Notes: a model not told the origin generated them from the letters alone. Numbered from the stretch's first letter, positions 18,939 through 27,181 are shown. The stretch: DNA of 49,328 bases from Deltaproteobacteria bacterium (GCA_020354645.1 CP070652.1:4050218-4099545); one strand, 5' to 3'. Made by a program: numbers and translations.

Positions 18939-20528
18939 TTATTCGTTCTTGGGCGGAATATGGCTCATGGCGTGTTCGGCCATAGCGGTGATTGTCAGGC
19001 TGGGGTTTACTCCTAAATTAGCGGGAATCATGGAGCCGTCTATGATATACATCCCCTTGTATCCGTACACCCGATTTTTGCTATCAATAACACCCTTTTC
19101 AGGATCTGAACCGAGCGCACAGCCGCCTAAAATATGAGCGGTAGTGCCGATGTTGAATAGTACTTCGTTGATGGCATTTTGCGGTGTACCATCAATTTTT
19201 TTGGCCAATACTTTGGTCGCCTGTTGTGCTTGTGAAATACAGGCCGGTATTTTTTTCCGCCTGTTTTCCCGTTCTGAGACGAGCTTTCGCTTGAACGGCC
19301 ACCACCACCTTCGCCTGCGAAATACCCGCACACTGTTGTCTACCGTTTGCATGACAAGAAGAATAATCGTTCGCTGGGCCCAGCCGAACGGCCAAAGTGT
19401 GCGCAAAAAGGTCAGCGGATGACAAAGTATATGCCATAACCATTTCAAAGGTCGAATTAAGGGATGACATTCTTCGACAAAAACCGTTGCCAGCAAACTC
19501 ATTACATCTGATCCAACAGGATAACGGACCGGTTCAATATGGGTAACATCATCCGGATAGATACTTGAGGTGATTGCGATGCCTTGGGAGTAATCCACAT
19601 CTTTGCTTTTTGCGCTGGCGCCTGTAAGCGATTCGCTGTTGGTTCTCACCCTTGCCCCGAGCATGGGGGACAGCCTGGTTAAAGTACCTTGCTCACGACA
19701 CTCAAAAAGCAAGCTCAAAGTACCTAAAACTCCTGCCGCCAGTATAAGTTTCCGGCTTTTAAAGGGTTGGCGTTTGTGGGAGAAAATGGAGGTGGAACTT
19801 ACTGCCTCTATCTGGTAACCGCCATCGGGACATTCGCGAATCAGCGTTGCTTTGGTTTCTGGAAAAATTGTAACTCCCAGCCTCTCGGCCAAGTAAAGGT
19901 AATTTTTAACCAGTGTGTTTTTGGCATTGTAGCGACATCCGACTATGCAACCGCCACATAAGCGGCAACCCGTGCGATCCGGTCCGGCCCCGTCAAAGAA
20001 AGGATCAGGAACTGTTTTCTCCGGTTCCCCGAAAAAAACACCAACATCCTGGAGTCGGAAGGTATGGCGGCAACCCAAATCCTCTGCAACATCACGCATC
20101 ATCTCGTCAGCAGGGGACAGCATTTTACTGCGTGTGACCCCAAGCATCTTCTTGGCAGTTTCGTAGAATGGGGCGAGGACGGATTTCCAATCTTGCATGT
20201 CCGCCCATTGAGGATCTTTGAAAAATGGATCTGGCGGTACAAGAAGTGTGTTGGCATAGCCCAAGCTTCCGCCGCCGACACCCGCACCGCTTAAAATCAT
20301 GACGTCAGAAAGAAAGTTTATCCGCAGTATGCCGAAACAGCGTAAAAATGGTATCCACAGGTATTTTGATATATTCCAGTTACTTTTGGCAAAATCCTCA
20401 TCACGGTATCGCTTGCCCACTTCCATGACCGCTACGGAATAACCTTTTTCAGCCAAGCGCAACGCACTGACGCTCCCGCCAAAACCGGATCCGATGATCA
20501 CAAAATCGTATGACATGTTTTCGGTCAT
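18939..20528 (-). CDS. GMC-type FAD oxidoreductase with an internal Cys4 cluster
   Basis: The 529-aa cholesterol-oxidase-like GMC protein has the N-terminal dinucleotide fold FVIIGSGFGGSVSALRLAE (residues 9-27), GAGVGGGSLGYANTLL (81-96), and the C-terminal GGCALG and DGSMIPANLGVNPSLTITAMAEHAM. Residues 188-198 read CRLCGGCIVGC (C188, C191, C194, C198), a pattern that could hold an Fe-S cluster. ATG at 20528 has GGAAG at good spacing. It probably oxidises an alcohol or sterol-like substrate, which cannot be named. It is not obviously co-transcribed with recC, 81 bases away. Confidence 0.85.
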   Translation of the reverse strand: MTENMSYDFVIIGSGFGGSVSALRLAEKGYSVAVMEVGKRYRDEDFAKSNWNISKYLWIPFLRCFGILRINFLSDVMILSGAGVGGGSLGYANTLLVPPDPFFKDPQWADMQDWKSVLAPFYETAKKMLGVTRSKMLSPADEMMRDVAEDLGCRHTFRLQDVGVFFGEPEKTVPDPFFDGAGPDRTGCRLCGGCIVGCRYNAKNTLVKNYLYLAERLGVTIFPETKATLIRECPDGGYQIEAVSSTSIFSHKRQPFKSRKLILAAGVLGTLSLLFECREQGTLTRLSPMLGARVRTNSESLTGASAKSKDVDYSQGIAITSSIYPDDVTHIEPVRYPVGSDVMSLLATVFVEECHPLIRPLKWLWHILCHPLTFLRTLWPFGWAQRTIILLVMQTVDNSVRVFRRRRWWWPFKRKLVSERENRRKKIPACISQAQQATKVLAKKIDGTPQNAINEVLFNIGTTAHILGGCALGSDPEKGVIDSKNRVYGYKGMYIIDGSMIPANLGVNPSLTITAMAEHAMSHIPPKNE

Positions 20529-20664
20529 TTGTTTACTTCCACATAGCCCAACTCGCCATGCACACCGTATCTTTATGATATATAACGCCCTGAATCTTTA
20601 CCAAAAAAAGTTACATCCAACAAACATTCTGATTCCATTTGAACCATAAACGCACATGAAATTA

Positions 20665-21048
20665 TCAGGAAAGCACATGCTGATCCAACACAAAACAGAC
20701 AAATGTGCCTTCCAGGATGTTATCGTCACCTCTTTTAACGGCTACATTGACCAATCGTCTTTTACCGGACTCATCTGCCACCGTGGCTTCTGCCACCAGA
20801 CGTTGACCGACCTTTACCGGTTTCAAAAATTTTACCTCAGCGGATCCAAGAACGACGTTGGGGTGATTCACGGCAATCATTGCAGCATGATCGGCCAATC
20901 CGAATATAAATCCGCCGTGTACCAGACCGGAATCATCAACTGCCATGTTGTATGATGACTGTAATTGAACCTTGCTGTAATGGTTTTCAACAATCAACGG
21001 CTGGCCGCAAAGATCCCGGTCAATCTTTTGGTGGGTTTGTATATCCAT
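20665..21048 (-). CDS. Hotdog-fold thioesterase (PaaI/4HBT family)
   Basis: The 127-aa protein has the hotdog signature GLVHGGFIFGLADHAAMIAVN (about residues 40-60), with VHGG and the central helix, then EVKFLKPVKVGQRLVAEA. Such enzymes hydrolyse acyl-CoA thioesters, commonly as tetramers. The substrate is unknown. It lies 71 bases downstream of the CbiR-like gene on the same strand. No link to cobamide metabolism is obvious. Confidence 0.85.
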   Translation of the reverse strand: MDIQTHQKIDRDLCGQPLIVENHYSKVQLQSSYNMAVDDSGLVHGGFIFGLADHAAMIAVNHPNVVLGSAEVKFLKPVKVGQRLVAEATVADESGKRRLVNVAVKRGDDNILEGTFVCFVLDQHVLS

Positions 21049-21119
21049 AAATTCTTCCCTCTTTGTTGAATTTTCTATTGCTGTCCGGGTCGGATTTCAC
21101 AACTTCCGGTTCGCAACGA

Positions 21120-21923
21120 TCAATTGGTTGTCCGCCAGCTATTTTCCAAAAGATTGAGTGAAGTTGCCAAATCACGGAAAGAAAATACTTCCAGTGAGAC
21201 GGTGCCTTGAAATGCACGCAGGGTATTCATAATTTGACGAAGCTGCTTTTCAGACAACCTGTCCAGGGATACGTGATCACGGTTTTCCTCAAAACCGTTG
21301 ATATGGATGATTGATATTTTTTCCCGATATCCATCCAAGATTATATCCGCGTCCAGATCGTACTGAAAAATGTGACCAAAATCGAGACAAACCATAAAAT
21401 TGAATTCAGAGATGCATGTTTCTAGCCATTCAAAGGGATAATTTAAATTTTCGATTGAAATGTCTGCGGCATCTATACCGGACTCCATGAGGCGCGACAG
21501 GCTATCAAAGGTGTTCTGCTGCCATTTCGCTACTTGTTCCATATTTTGGGTGGCAGAATTATAAATCAGGTGCAAGGTGCAGGTGGAGGGCGATAAGGGA
21601 GAAACAAGTTTGGTGATGCGCTTAAGGATATCAACAGCCCGCTTTCTCTCGGTGATGTTTTCATGCCCCAGGTATAGATCAATTGGGAGATGGATGTTGT
21701 AAGTTAATTGGTATTTCTCTGCCAGCAAACCGAGCTTCGATATTTCTTCCTTATCGGGGAGGTGATTTTCCGGTGTGCTTTCCAAAAAGAGCAGTTCTAT
21801 TTCATCAAAGTACGGTCCAAGTGTTTCAACGTTGGGGATGTAGCCATCCGGATATATGAAAGAAGTGGTGCTGATTTTGAACGGAAACGTTTCCTTATAT
21901 GACTTTGGCAGTTTTTGATACAT
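21120..21923 (-). CDS. cbiR: CbiR-like cobamide-remodelling phosphodiesterase (AP-endonuclease-2 TIM barrel)
   Basis: The 267-aa protein looks like a xylose-isomerase-type TIM barrel: YNIHLPIDL, CTLHLIYN, ISIENLNYPFEW, MVCLDFGHIFQYD, ISIIHINGF and VSLEVFSF supply His, Glu and Asp metal ligands in the usual order. The length, the FKISTTSFIYPDGYIPN opening and the place beside cobS and cobU fit CbiR, which cleaves the nucleotide loop of scavenged cobamides so that they can be rebuilt. ATG 21923 with AAGGA ahead is preferred over a start 18 codons upstream. The alternative is an uncharacterised sugar-phosphate isomerase/epimerase relative. Confidence 0.7.
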   Translation of the reverse strand: MYQKLPKSYKETFPFKISTTSFIYPDGYIPNVETLGPYFDEIELLFLESTPENHLPDKEEISKLGLLAEKYQLTYNIHLPIDLYLGHENITERKRAVDILKRITKLVSPLSPSTCTLHLIYNSATQNMEQVAKWQQNTFDSLSRLMESGIDAADISIENLNYPFEWLETCISEFNFMVCLDFGHIFQYDLDADIILDGYREKISIIHINGFEENRDHVSLDRLSEKQLRQIMNTLRAFQGTVSLEVFSFRDLATSLNLLENSWRTTN

Positions 21924-21998
21924 TAGTTCCTTAAAAGTTATTTTTATGCTTTTTGTGGCAAAATATATGGATAACACCTTGTGCTGCGATTATGGAGA

Positions 21999-22161
21999 AG
22001 ATGCTGGATGCCGGTTTCTGCCTGCCCGCCACCTGCCCGCTCGTGCCTTGCATGGCAGGCGGGTCGGCTTCGCCTTCAGGCGAGGCGGGCGGGGATACTG
22101 GATTTATAAAGGTAATTATCTTTTTTTATCCAGCATCAAGCATCCAGTATCCAGTATCTGA
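21999..22161. repeat. Inverted-repeat element with 7-nt words and GC-rich core
   Basis: The outer arms are built on the heptamer GATACTG/GATGCTG. The left is gatgctg-gatgccg (from 21999); the right, read on the minus strand from 22161, is gatactg, gatactg, gatgctt, gatgctg. A further gatactg-gat lies at 22094-22103. Inside sits a very GC-rich nested inverted repeat (CCTGCCCGCC at about 22020-22032 against GGCGGGCGGGG at 22084-22094). It fills part of the gap between cobS and the cbiR-like gene. Confidence 0.6.
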
Positions 22162-22204
22162 GACATTCTGGAATAAACGTTCGTATTCAGCTGGTGGTTA
22201 AAAG

Positions 22205-22284
22205 TTCCGGGTTCAAGGTTCAGAGTTAAAATCAGATATTCTCTTTAATTCAACTTGAAACGTTGAACGTTGAACCCTGAACCT
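22205..22284. repeat. Inverted-repeat element with 7-nt words (GTTCAAG/GAACGTT type)
   Basis: The left arm from 22205 reads gttccgg, gttcaag, gttcaga. The right arm, read on the minus strand, is gttcagg, gttcaac, gttcaac, gtttcaa. Both arms keep a strict 7-base period and together form an imperfect hairpin with a short A+T-rich loop. It lies just downstream of cobS. Confidence 0.6.
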
Positions 22285-22292
22285 TTTCTGTT

Positions 22293-22305
22293 CCGGCTTG
22301 TCCGG
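22293..22305. terminator. Short hairpin, possible cobS terminator
   Basis: CCGGCTTGTCCGG is a 4- to 5-bp stem 14 bases beyond the cobS stop on the minus strand. The same palindrome (CCGGACAAGCCGG) recurs at 29245-29257, where two genes converge. Repeated use at 3' ends suggests a terminator or processing site, but no clear T-tract follows. Confidence 0.35.
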
Positions 22306-22318
22306 GTTATGATATTGA

Positions 22319-23047
22319 TTATAAATACCAACTTGCAGATGCAACCAGAAAGAGACCGGATTCCGTTATTTCCGTCATCGCTCCCAGCATATCACCCGTT
22401 ATGCAGTTGATTTTTCTTTTATAATAAAGCAGTATACAGCCAACCAGTATGGCAAAAACGATGTTAAGCAGTAACGTGCGCCATCCCAGGAAAAATGAAA
22501 AACCAACCGGCACAAGCAAGCCCCAAAATGCGGTGAATTTGATCTTGGTATCGAAAAAAGGTTTTCCGATACCCCCTTCAGGACGGCCGTATTTCAAAAA
22601 GCGCATACCAAACAACATGCCGGCTCTTGCGTAGGCAGGAATGACGAGAAGATAAATGCTCCGGTTCGCATTCAATCCTGCAATACCCGCCCATTTGATG
22701 GACAAGCCGCATATAATTGCGACGAGTCCCATCACACCGATTCGACTGTCTTTCATGATGGCCAAAGCAGCTTCTTTTTGACGGTGACCATAGAGACCGT
22801 CGGCTGTGTCGCCGAGGCCATCGAGATGGAATGCCCCGGTTAAAAGTATCAGAAACAATACATCCAGCAGGGCGGTCACGGATAGCGGCCACAGCTGCCT
22901 GACTGCCAGATCAAACAATGCAACCAGGGCGCCGAGCAGCAGCCCGACGATCGGAAAAAACGGCGCCATTGCTGCCGGAATGAATTTTTCCCGCTTGCCC
23001 ACAGGCAAGCTGGTTATAAACTGCAGGGCTGCAAAAAAGTTTTTCAT
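22319..23047 (-). CDS. cobS: Adenosylcobinamide-GDP ribazoletransferase (cobalamin synthase)
   Basis: The 242-aa polytopic membrane enzyme joins alpha-ribazole (phosphate) to adenosylcobinamide-GDP in the last step of nucleotide-loop assembly. The N-terminus (FFAALQFITSLPVG), the hallmark GAFHLDGLGDTADGLYGH with its acidic cluster, and MKDSRIGVMG are conserved CobS features, with about six hydrophobic segments. Length is standard. It follows meaB by 30 bases and works with cobU (24264-24791) and the CbiR-like protein. Confidence 0.95.
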   Translation of the reverse strand: MKNFFAALQFITSLPVGKREKFIPAAMAPFFPIVGLLLGALVALFDLAVRQLWPLSVTALLDVLFLILLTGAFHLDGLGDTADGLYGHRQKEAALAIMKDSRIGVMGLVAIICGLSIKWAGIAGLNANRSIYLLVIPAYARAGMLFGMRFLKYGRPEGGIGKPFFDTKIKFTAFWGLLVPVGFSFFLGWRTLLLNIVFAILVGCILLYYKRKINCITGDMLGAMTEITESGLFLVASASWYL

Positions 23048-23077
23048 CAGGAATTGTAATTCACTCAGCTATCTCAG

Positions 23078-24103
23078 TTATGACCGCTGTAAGAATTTAA
23101 GCAGTTCAGCCGCAGCCAAAGTCGGCGCGGTTTTTCCTTTTTCAACCTTGGCGGTAATCTTTGGCAGCAGCTTTTGGACGGCAGAATTGCGATAGAAATT
23201 TTCTCTCAACCCTTCTTCCACCAGCGACCACATCCAATCTAACGCCTGTTGTTTTCGCTTTTCGTCCAGATCTCCGGAAGCAGTCAGTTTTGTTCTATGC
23301 TCCTGAATAATTTTCCAGATCTCATCCAACCCCTTTTTGGTGATCGCACTGCAGGTGAGCACAGGGGGTGTCCACACAGGAGATGTATGATATAAGAGAT
23401 TCATTGCTGTCTGATACTCTTTTCTTGCTTCTTTAGCCTTTTCAATGTTATCCCCATCTGCCTTGTTGATCGCAATTGCATCGGCCAACTCGAGAACCCC
23501 TTTTTTGATGCCTTGGAGCTCATCGCCTGCCCCCGCCAGCATCAGCACCAGAAAAAAATCGACCATTGACGCAACCATTATTTCAGACTGACCGACTCCC
23601 ATAGTTTCAACGATAATTACATCAAAACCGGCTGCCTCGCAGACAACCATAGTTTCTCTTGTCTTTCTCGCCACACCGCCAAGCGTCCCGCCGGAGGGGG
23701 ATGGACGAATAAATGCTTTATCTTGAACGGACAGTTTTTCCATCCGCGTTTTATCGCCCATGACACTGCCGCCGCTTTTTTTGCTGCTGGGATCAATCGC
23801 TAAGACACCGAGATGGTGACCTTGTTCTATTAAATCCAAACCAAAGCTTTCGATAAACGTGCTCTTGCCTACGCCGGGAACTCCGGTTATGCCGAGGCGA
23901 ACGGCTTTACCGGAATGAGGCAGAAGACCGTCAATAATGAGCTTTGACAGTTCCTGATGCGCCGGCAGAGAGCTTTCAATCAACGTAATGGTCTTGGCAA
24001 TGATGCGTCTGTTTCGCCCCAACACGCCTTTGATGTAATATTGTGGGTCATCGGATGTCATAATTGTTGATCCGTTGTTTCCAATACCGGAAGCCGGTGT
24101 CAT
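23078..24103 (-). CDS. meaB: MeaB/ArgK-type G3E GTPase (B12-mutase chaperone)
   Basis: The 341-aa P-loop GTPase has Walker A GITGVPGVGKSTFIESFG (about residues 58-75), the family signature DPSSKKSGGSVMGDKTRM, VETMGVGQSE and the base-specificity motif NKADG. MeaB proteins protect and reload adenosylcobalamin-dependent methylmalonyl-CoA mutase. The mutase is not in the window; the neighbours are cobS and cobU. The start could be Met1 or Met15 (MTSDDPQYY), since neither has a strong ribosome site. Confidence 0.92.
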   Translation of the reverse strand: MTPASGIGNNGSTIMTSDDPQYYIKGVLGRNRRIIAKTITLIESSLPAHQELSKLIIDGLLPHSGKAVRLGITGVPGVGKSTFIESFGLDLIEQGHHLGVLAIDPSSKKSGGSVMGDKTRMEKLSVQDKAFIRPSPSGGTLGGVARKTRETMVVCEAAGFDVIIVETMGVGQSEIMVASMVDFFLVLMLAGAGDELQGIKKGVLELADAIAINKADGDNIEKAKEARKEYQTAMNLLYHTSPVWTPPVLTCSAITKKGLDEIWKIIQEHRTKLTASGDLDEKRKQQALDWMWSLVEEGLRENFYRNSAVQKLLPKITAKVEKGKTAPTLAAAELLKFLQRS

Positions 24104-24215
24104 GTTGTGCTGGAATAATGGAATATTGGAATAATGAGCTTAGCGGAATGAAGTCATTTTTTAAACCCAATATTGCATTGTTCCAGCATTCCACTATTCC
24201 ATTTCGATAAGGCTT
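24104..24215. repeat. Inverted-repeat element with 8-nt words
   Basis: The left arm is ggaataat, ggaatatt, ggaataat (from about 24114). The right arm, read on the minus strand from about 24206, is ggaatagt, ggaatgct, ggaacaat, gcaatatt. Both keep an 8-base period and pair imperfectly. It lies between cobU and meaB. The architecture matches the elements at 3549, 21999 and 22205, but the word differs. Confidence 0.55.
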
Positions 24216-24263
24216 CGCCAATCCAGATCAAAATCAAAGCCGATCCATCTATGGCCTAATTCT

Positions 24264-24791
24264 TTACTTAATAGTTACCGGAATCCCGGCAACCATCCAG
24301 ATTACCTCATCGGCACATGACGCTATCTTTTGATTTGCCATTCCGATAATATCTCTGAATTGTCTGGCAATTTTATTTTCAGGAACGATCCCGGTTCCGA
24401 CTTCATTGGATACCAGGATAACGGGACACTGCACCAATTCAAGCGCTCGGGTCAATTTGTTCACGGATTTGTTCATTTCGCTCTCTGAAACCTCTTGCTC
24501 CCTCATCAGTAGATTGCTGATCCAGAGAGTCAAACAATCGACTAAAATCACCTTGCCCTGTGTCCCGTTTTTGATGATCGCTTCCGCTAGATCGATCGGA
24601 ACCTCCAGGGTCACCCAGCTTTTGCCCCGATCTTTTTGGTGACGGGCAACCCTTTGTTTCATCTCTTCATCGAAGGGCACACACGTGGCCATGAATATTT
24701 TTTGATTGGCGTCAAATTTTTCGGCCAGTTCAAGCGCATGGCGGCTTTTACCGCTTCTACACCCGCCGGTAACGAATTTTATTTTTTTCAC
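24264..24791 (-). CDS. cobU: Adenosylcobinamide kinase / adenosylcobinamide-phosphate guanylyltransferase
   Basis: The 175-aa enzyme phosphorylates adenosylcobinamide and transfers GMP to make the CobS substrate. The P-loop VTGGCRSGKS (residues 7-16), the histidine-containing RVARHQKDRG, TLEVPIDLAEAI, VILVDCLTLWISNLL and VSNEVGTGIVPENKIARQFRD are all CobU signatures. GTG 24791 with AAGGA 13 bases upstream is preferred over TTG four codons earlier. It leads the minus-strand cobU-meaB-cobS group. Confidence 0.93.
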   Translation of the reverse strand: MKKIKFVTGGCRSGKSRHALELAEKFDANQKIFMATCVPFDEEMKQRVARHQKDRGKSWVTLEVPIDLAEAIIKNGTQGKVILVDCLTLWISNLLMREQEVSESEMNKSVNKLTRALELVQCPVILVSNEVGTGIVPENKIARQFRDIIGMANQKIASCADEVIWMVAGIPVTIK

Positions 24792-24803
24792 TATTAATAT
24801 CAA

Positions 24804-25202
24804 ATCCTTATTAGATAGTAGTTGATGTTGAATGTAAATATTTTACCAACGTATATATCTTCTTTATATCAGCACAAATCAAAAGCCGCAAATTTCTATC
24901 ATAAATGTCCGGTCGTTACAAGTTTGCACTATCTGAGTGCTTTAATTCATTTCAAAGGAGTTGTCTTTTAGCTCGCAACGTAGCAGCATCCATCGCCTAA
25001 AATCCAGTTGACACATCAGATAAGGGGTGTCATTTATCATGGGCTTGAGATCTCGTCCCAGTTAGTTGGTATTCAAAGTTTAATAATCTTTTTGACAATT
25101 TTACTCGCAAAGCTGAATAAAAGGAGCGTTTAACGTTTAGCCGACGCCTGCTGATGAGGGCCCCAACCGCTCATTTACAAATCTTTCGGAGTGTTTGCCC
25201 AC
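24804..25202. other. 400-bp intergenic region, no gene seen
   Basis: This divergent region separates cobU (minus) from the DUF1638 operon (plus). I see no ORF with a start and ribosome site and no tRNA. The conserved boxes of a cobalamin riboswitch (such as CCGCAACTG) are absent on either strand. It holds a candidate promoter at 25092-25121. Confidence 0.5.
25092..25121 (+). promoter_or_regulatory. Possible promoter of the DUF1638/selenoprotein operon
   Basis: TTGACA at 25092-25097, an 18-base spacer, and AATAAA at 25116-25121 (4 of 6 with TATAAT). Transcription would begin about 75 bases before the ATG at 25203. It is a sequence match only. Confidence 0.35.
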
Positions 25203-25985
25203 ATGGCCATTTTAGGTATTTTGACATGTGAAATTTTAGAGCTTGAATTCGCCCACATTTTAGGAACTGATGCCGAGCTGGATGGAATTACAGTTCTGGA
25301 TGATAAACGTTCTTGGCGCCTGATTGAAGCCCTTGAATCCCTGGAAGTAAAACATTTGAAACGGATCACGGATCTGAAAGATTTCGGCCCTAATCCCAAT
25401 GGCCGCTTAGAAGTATTGGTTCAAGTTCTGGAATTGGCGCTGCATAACAGGAAGCGAACTCTTCAGCAAGGGCTGATAGAAGCAGCCCGTAAACTTGGAC
25501 CTTACATAGATGCCCTCATGCTCGGATATGGTTTGTGCGGTAATGCCCTTGAAAAACCCGATGAATTGCTTTCTGATGCCGGTGTACCGGTCTTTATCCC
25601 TATGGATGAGGATCATCCGGTGGATGACTGTGTGGGTTTGCTTATCGGAGGCCGCCAATGTTATTATAAAGAACAATGCAAAATCGCCGGCACCTTCTTT
25701 ATGATACCCGGCTGGACGCATCACTGGCGGCGGATGGTGGAACAGGAATTTGGCAGCAGAGACCTGGATTTACTTAAACGACTTTTCAAAGACTATGAAC
25801 GCTCCCTTGTGATACCGACGCCAACTATGTCAGAACGTGAGATGAAACGAAATACGGAAGCCTTCAATAGGTTGTTTGGTTTGCGTTCAGAAGTTCGAGA
25901 AGGTACACTCGAAATTCTCTATGAGGCTTGGTATTCAGCAAAGGCATTTCTAAATACCCATACAAAAACGTCTCAGAATTTTTGA
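25203..25985 (+). CDS. DUF1638-like protein
   Basis: The 260-aa protein (ATG 25203, after GGAG at good spacing; GTG 25191 is the alternative) has ILTCEILELEFAHIL at the N-terminus, DALMLGYGLCGNAL in the middle (the LGYGLCGNG-type motif of DUF1638), DCVGLLIGGRQCYY, and FFMIPGWTHHW. DUF1638 proteins are uncharacterised and, as I recall, often lie among corrinoid methyltransferase genes. The conserved Cys and His residues could bind metal. It is first in a six-gene operon, and the next ORF begins 5 bases after its stop. Confidence 0.75.
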   Translation: MAILGILTCEILELEFAHILGTDAELDGITVLDDKRSWRLIEALESLEVKHLKRITDLKDFGPNPNGRLEVLVQVLELALHNRKRTLQQGLIEAARKLGPYIDALMLGYGLCGNALEKPDELLSDAGVPVFIPMDEDHPVDDCVGLLIGGRQCYYKEQCKIAGTFFMIPGWTHHWRRMVEQEFGSRDLDLLKRLFKDYERSLVIPTPTMSEREMKRNTEAFNRLFGLRSEVREGTLEILYEAWYSAKAFLNTHTKTSQNF

Positions 25986-25990
25986 AATCA

Positions 25991-26227
25991 ATGGAAATCA
26001 TAAAGCTTTTCATGTTGGCTGACTTCTGCCGTCTCTATGGAATAATGAATGCAGCGTCTTCCAAAACCATCTTTTTTGAATTGAAAAATCAACCATTGGA
26101 CGATTTCCTTATTCAAAGCGGCGGTGTAAAAATTTCTGCCAGCGAATTATTATATTTTGCAGGAATGTTTGGAATTATCCATACCTTGTTATTAAACAAT
26201 CAATTGATCCAATTGCATGTTTTATGA
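25991..26227 (+). CDS. Small unknown protein (78 aa), coupled to the next gene
   Basis: From ATG 25991 the product is MEIIKLFMLADFCRLYG..., ending LIQLHVL. It has a hydrophobic C-terminal stretch (ELLYFAGMFGIIHTLLL). I recognise no family. The reason to believe it is position: it starts 5 bases after DUF1638 and its stop overlaps the next start (ATGA), as in coupled operons. It could be a small helical partner of the downstream TSCPD protein. Confidence 0.5.
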   Translation: MEIIKLFMLADFCRLYGIMNAASSKTIFFELKNQPLDDFLIQSGGVKISASELLYFAGMFGIIHTLLLNNQLIQLHVL

Positions 26228-27171
26228 AAAATCGCTCCGAGACAAAACGTTTTGTCTTTCATACCCAAGGGGTCTGCCCGCCTGAAATTCATTTCAACGT
26301 TCATGACGGCAATATCAAGAATATCCGATTTGTGGGGGGCGGTTGTCCCGGCAACGCCCAGTTGGTTGCCCGTCTATTAGAGGGAAAACCGCTTAAAGAA
26401 GCTTTTCAGTGCCTGATCGGAATCGATTGCCGCAACGGTACATCTTGTCCCGACCAACTGGCCTCAGCCATCGAAGCAATCCGAGACGGCAGTCTTGACC
26501 CAGCCGATTCTTTTCGAATTTACAAAGAAACTACATCCAGAAAAAAGGTTGGTCTTATCGGTGAATTACAAGGAAATAGTGTTGCTTTAGAACAAATTAT
26601 TCAAAACATGATTGGTGTCGGGGTGGAAGCCATATATTGCCTGGGAAACATCACTGGCGGCTCAGCCATAAATAGAGAGCTGCTTACAATCATCAGAAAG
26701 AAAAACTTATTGGTTATTCAGGGGGAAAATGACTGGCGTTACGCACATGGGGAAGAAGGTTCAGATATGCCGGCCCTTGAACAAAAGGAAAGGGATTGGT
26801 TGTTCCAGCTTCCTCAAGTGCTGAGCTTTCAAATGGAAGAAAAAAGTGGCATGGCGTTTTACGGTAGCTATATTCAGAACTTTCCAGATTATTCGGACTT
26901 TGAGCCGTTTGCACTCGAAATGAATATGGTGGGAGGATTGACAAATTTCATGCAGGACGAAACAGTGTTTCCGGCCTTGGAAGCCATGATTCCGCAATTT
27001 CAAGCCGATGTTATTCTTTTCGGCCAGACGAAAAAATGGGGCCACTGGCAGATTGGCGGTAAAGATTTTATCAGCGTCGGTCCGGCATTGGATAACAATA
27101 GATTGTCCTGGGGTTCAGTGGAAATTAATGACAAAAAGATCGCCTTTAAGGTGATGGAAATTAAACAATAA
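26224..27171 (+). CDS. TSCPD domain fused to a calcineurin-like phosphoesterase
   Basis: The 315-aa protein has two parts. Residues 1-95 are a TSCPD domain: FHTQGVCPPEIHF, VGGGCPGNAQLVARLLEG and NGTSCPDQLASAI, with Cys residues that can bind metal. Residues about 105-310 look like a YfcE/MJ0936-type metallophosphoesterase: KVGLIGELQGNSVALEQII (DIHGN position), CLGNITGG (GD/GN position), VIQGENDW (GNCD position), and a late GQTKKW in place of GHTH. Several usual metal ligands (D of DIH, D of GD, H of GHTH) are replaced, so phosphatase activity may be lost or altered. TSCPD domains also occur alone or in ribonucleotide reductases. Confidence 0.75.
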   Translation: MKNRSETKRFVFHTQGVCPPEIHFNVHDGNIKNIRFVGGGCPGNAQLVARLLEGKPLKEAFQCLIGIDCRNGTSCPDQLASAIEAIRDGSLDPADSFRIYKETTSRKKVGLIGELQGNSVALEQIIQNMIGVGVEAIYCLGNITGGSAINRELLTIIRKKNLLVIQGENDWRYAHGEEGSDMPALEQKERDWLFQLPQVLSFQMEEKSGMAFYGSYIQNFPDYSDFEPFALEMNMVGGLTNFMQDETVFPALEAMIPQFQADVILFGQTKKWGHWQIGGKDFISVGPALDNNRLSWGSVEINDKKIAFKVMEIKQ

Positions 27172-27181
27172 GGAGGACGTT

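Noticed and set aside
24804..25202. Cobalamin riboswitch between cobU and the DUF1638 operon (also sought before cbiM)
   Set aside because: The conserved core boxes could not be found on either strand.
25983..25985. UGA at the end of the DUF1638 gene as selenocysteine
   Set aside because: After it only a few codons remain before another stop, no Cys is expected at that place, and the downstream gene starts at once.
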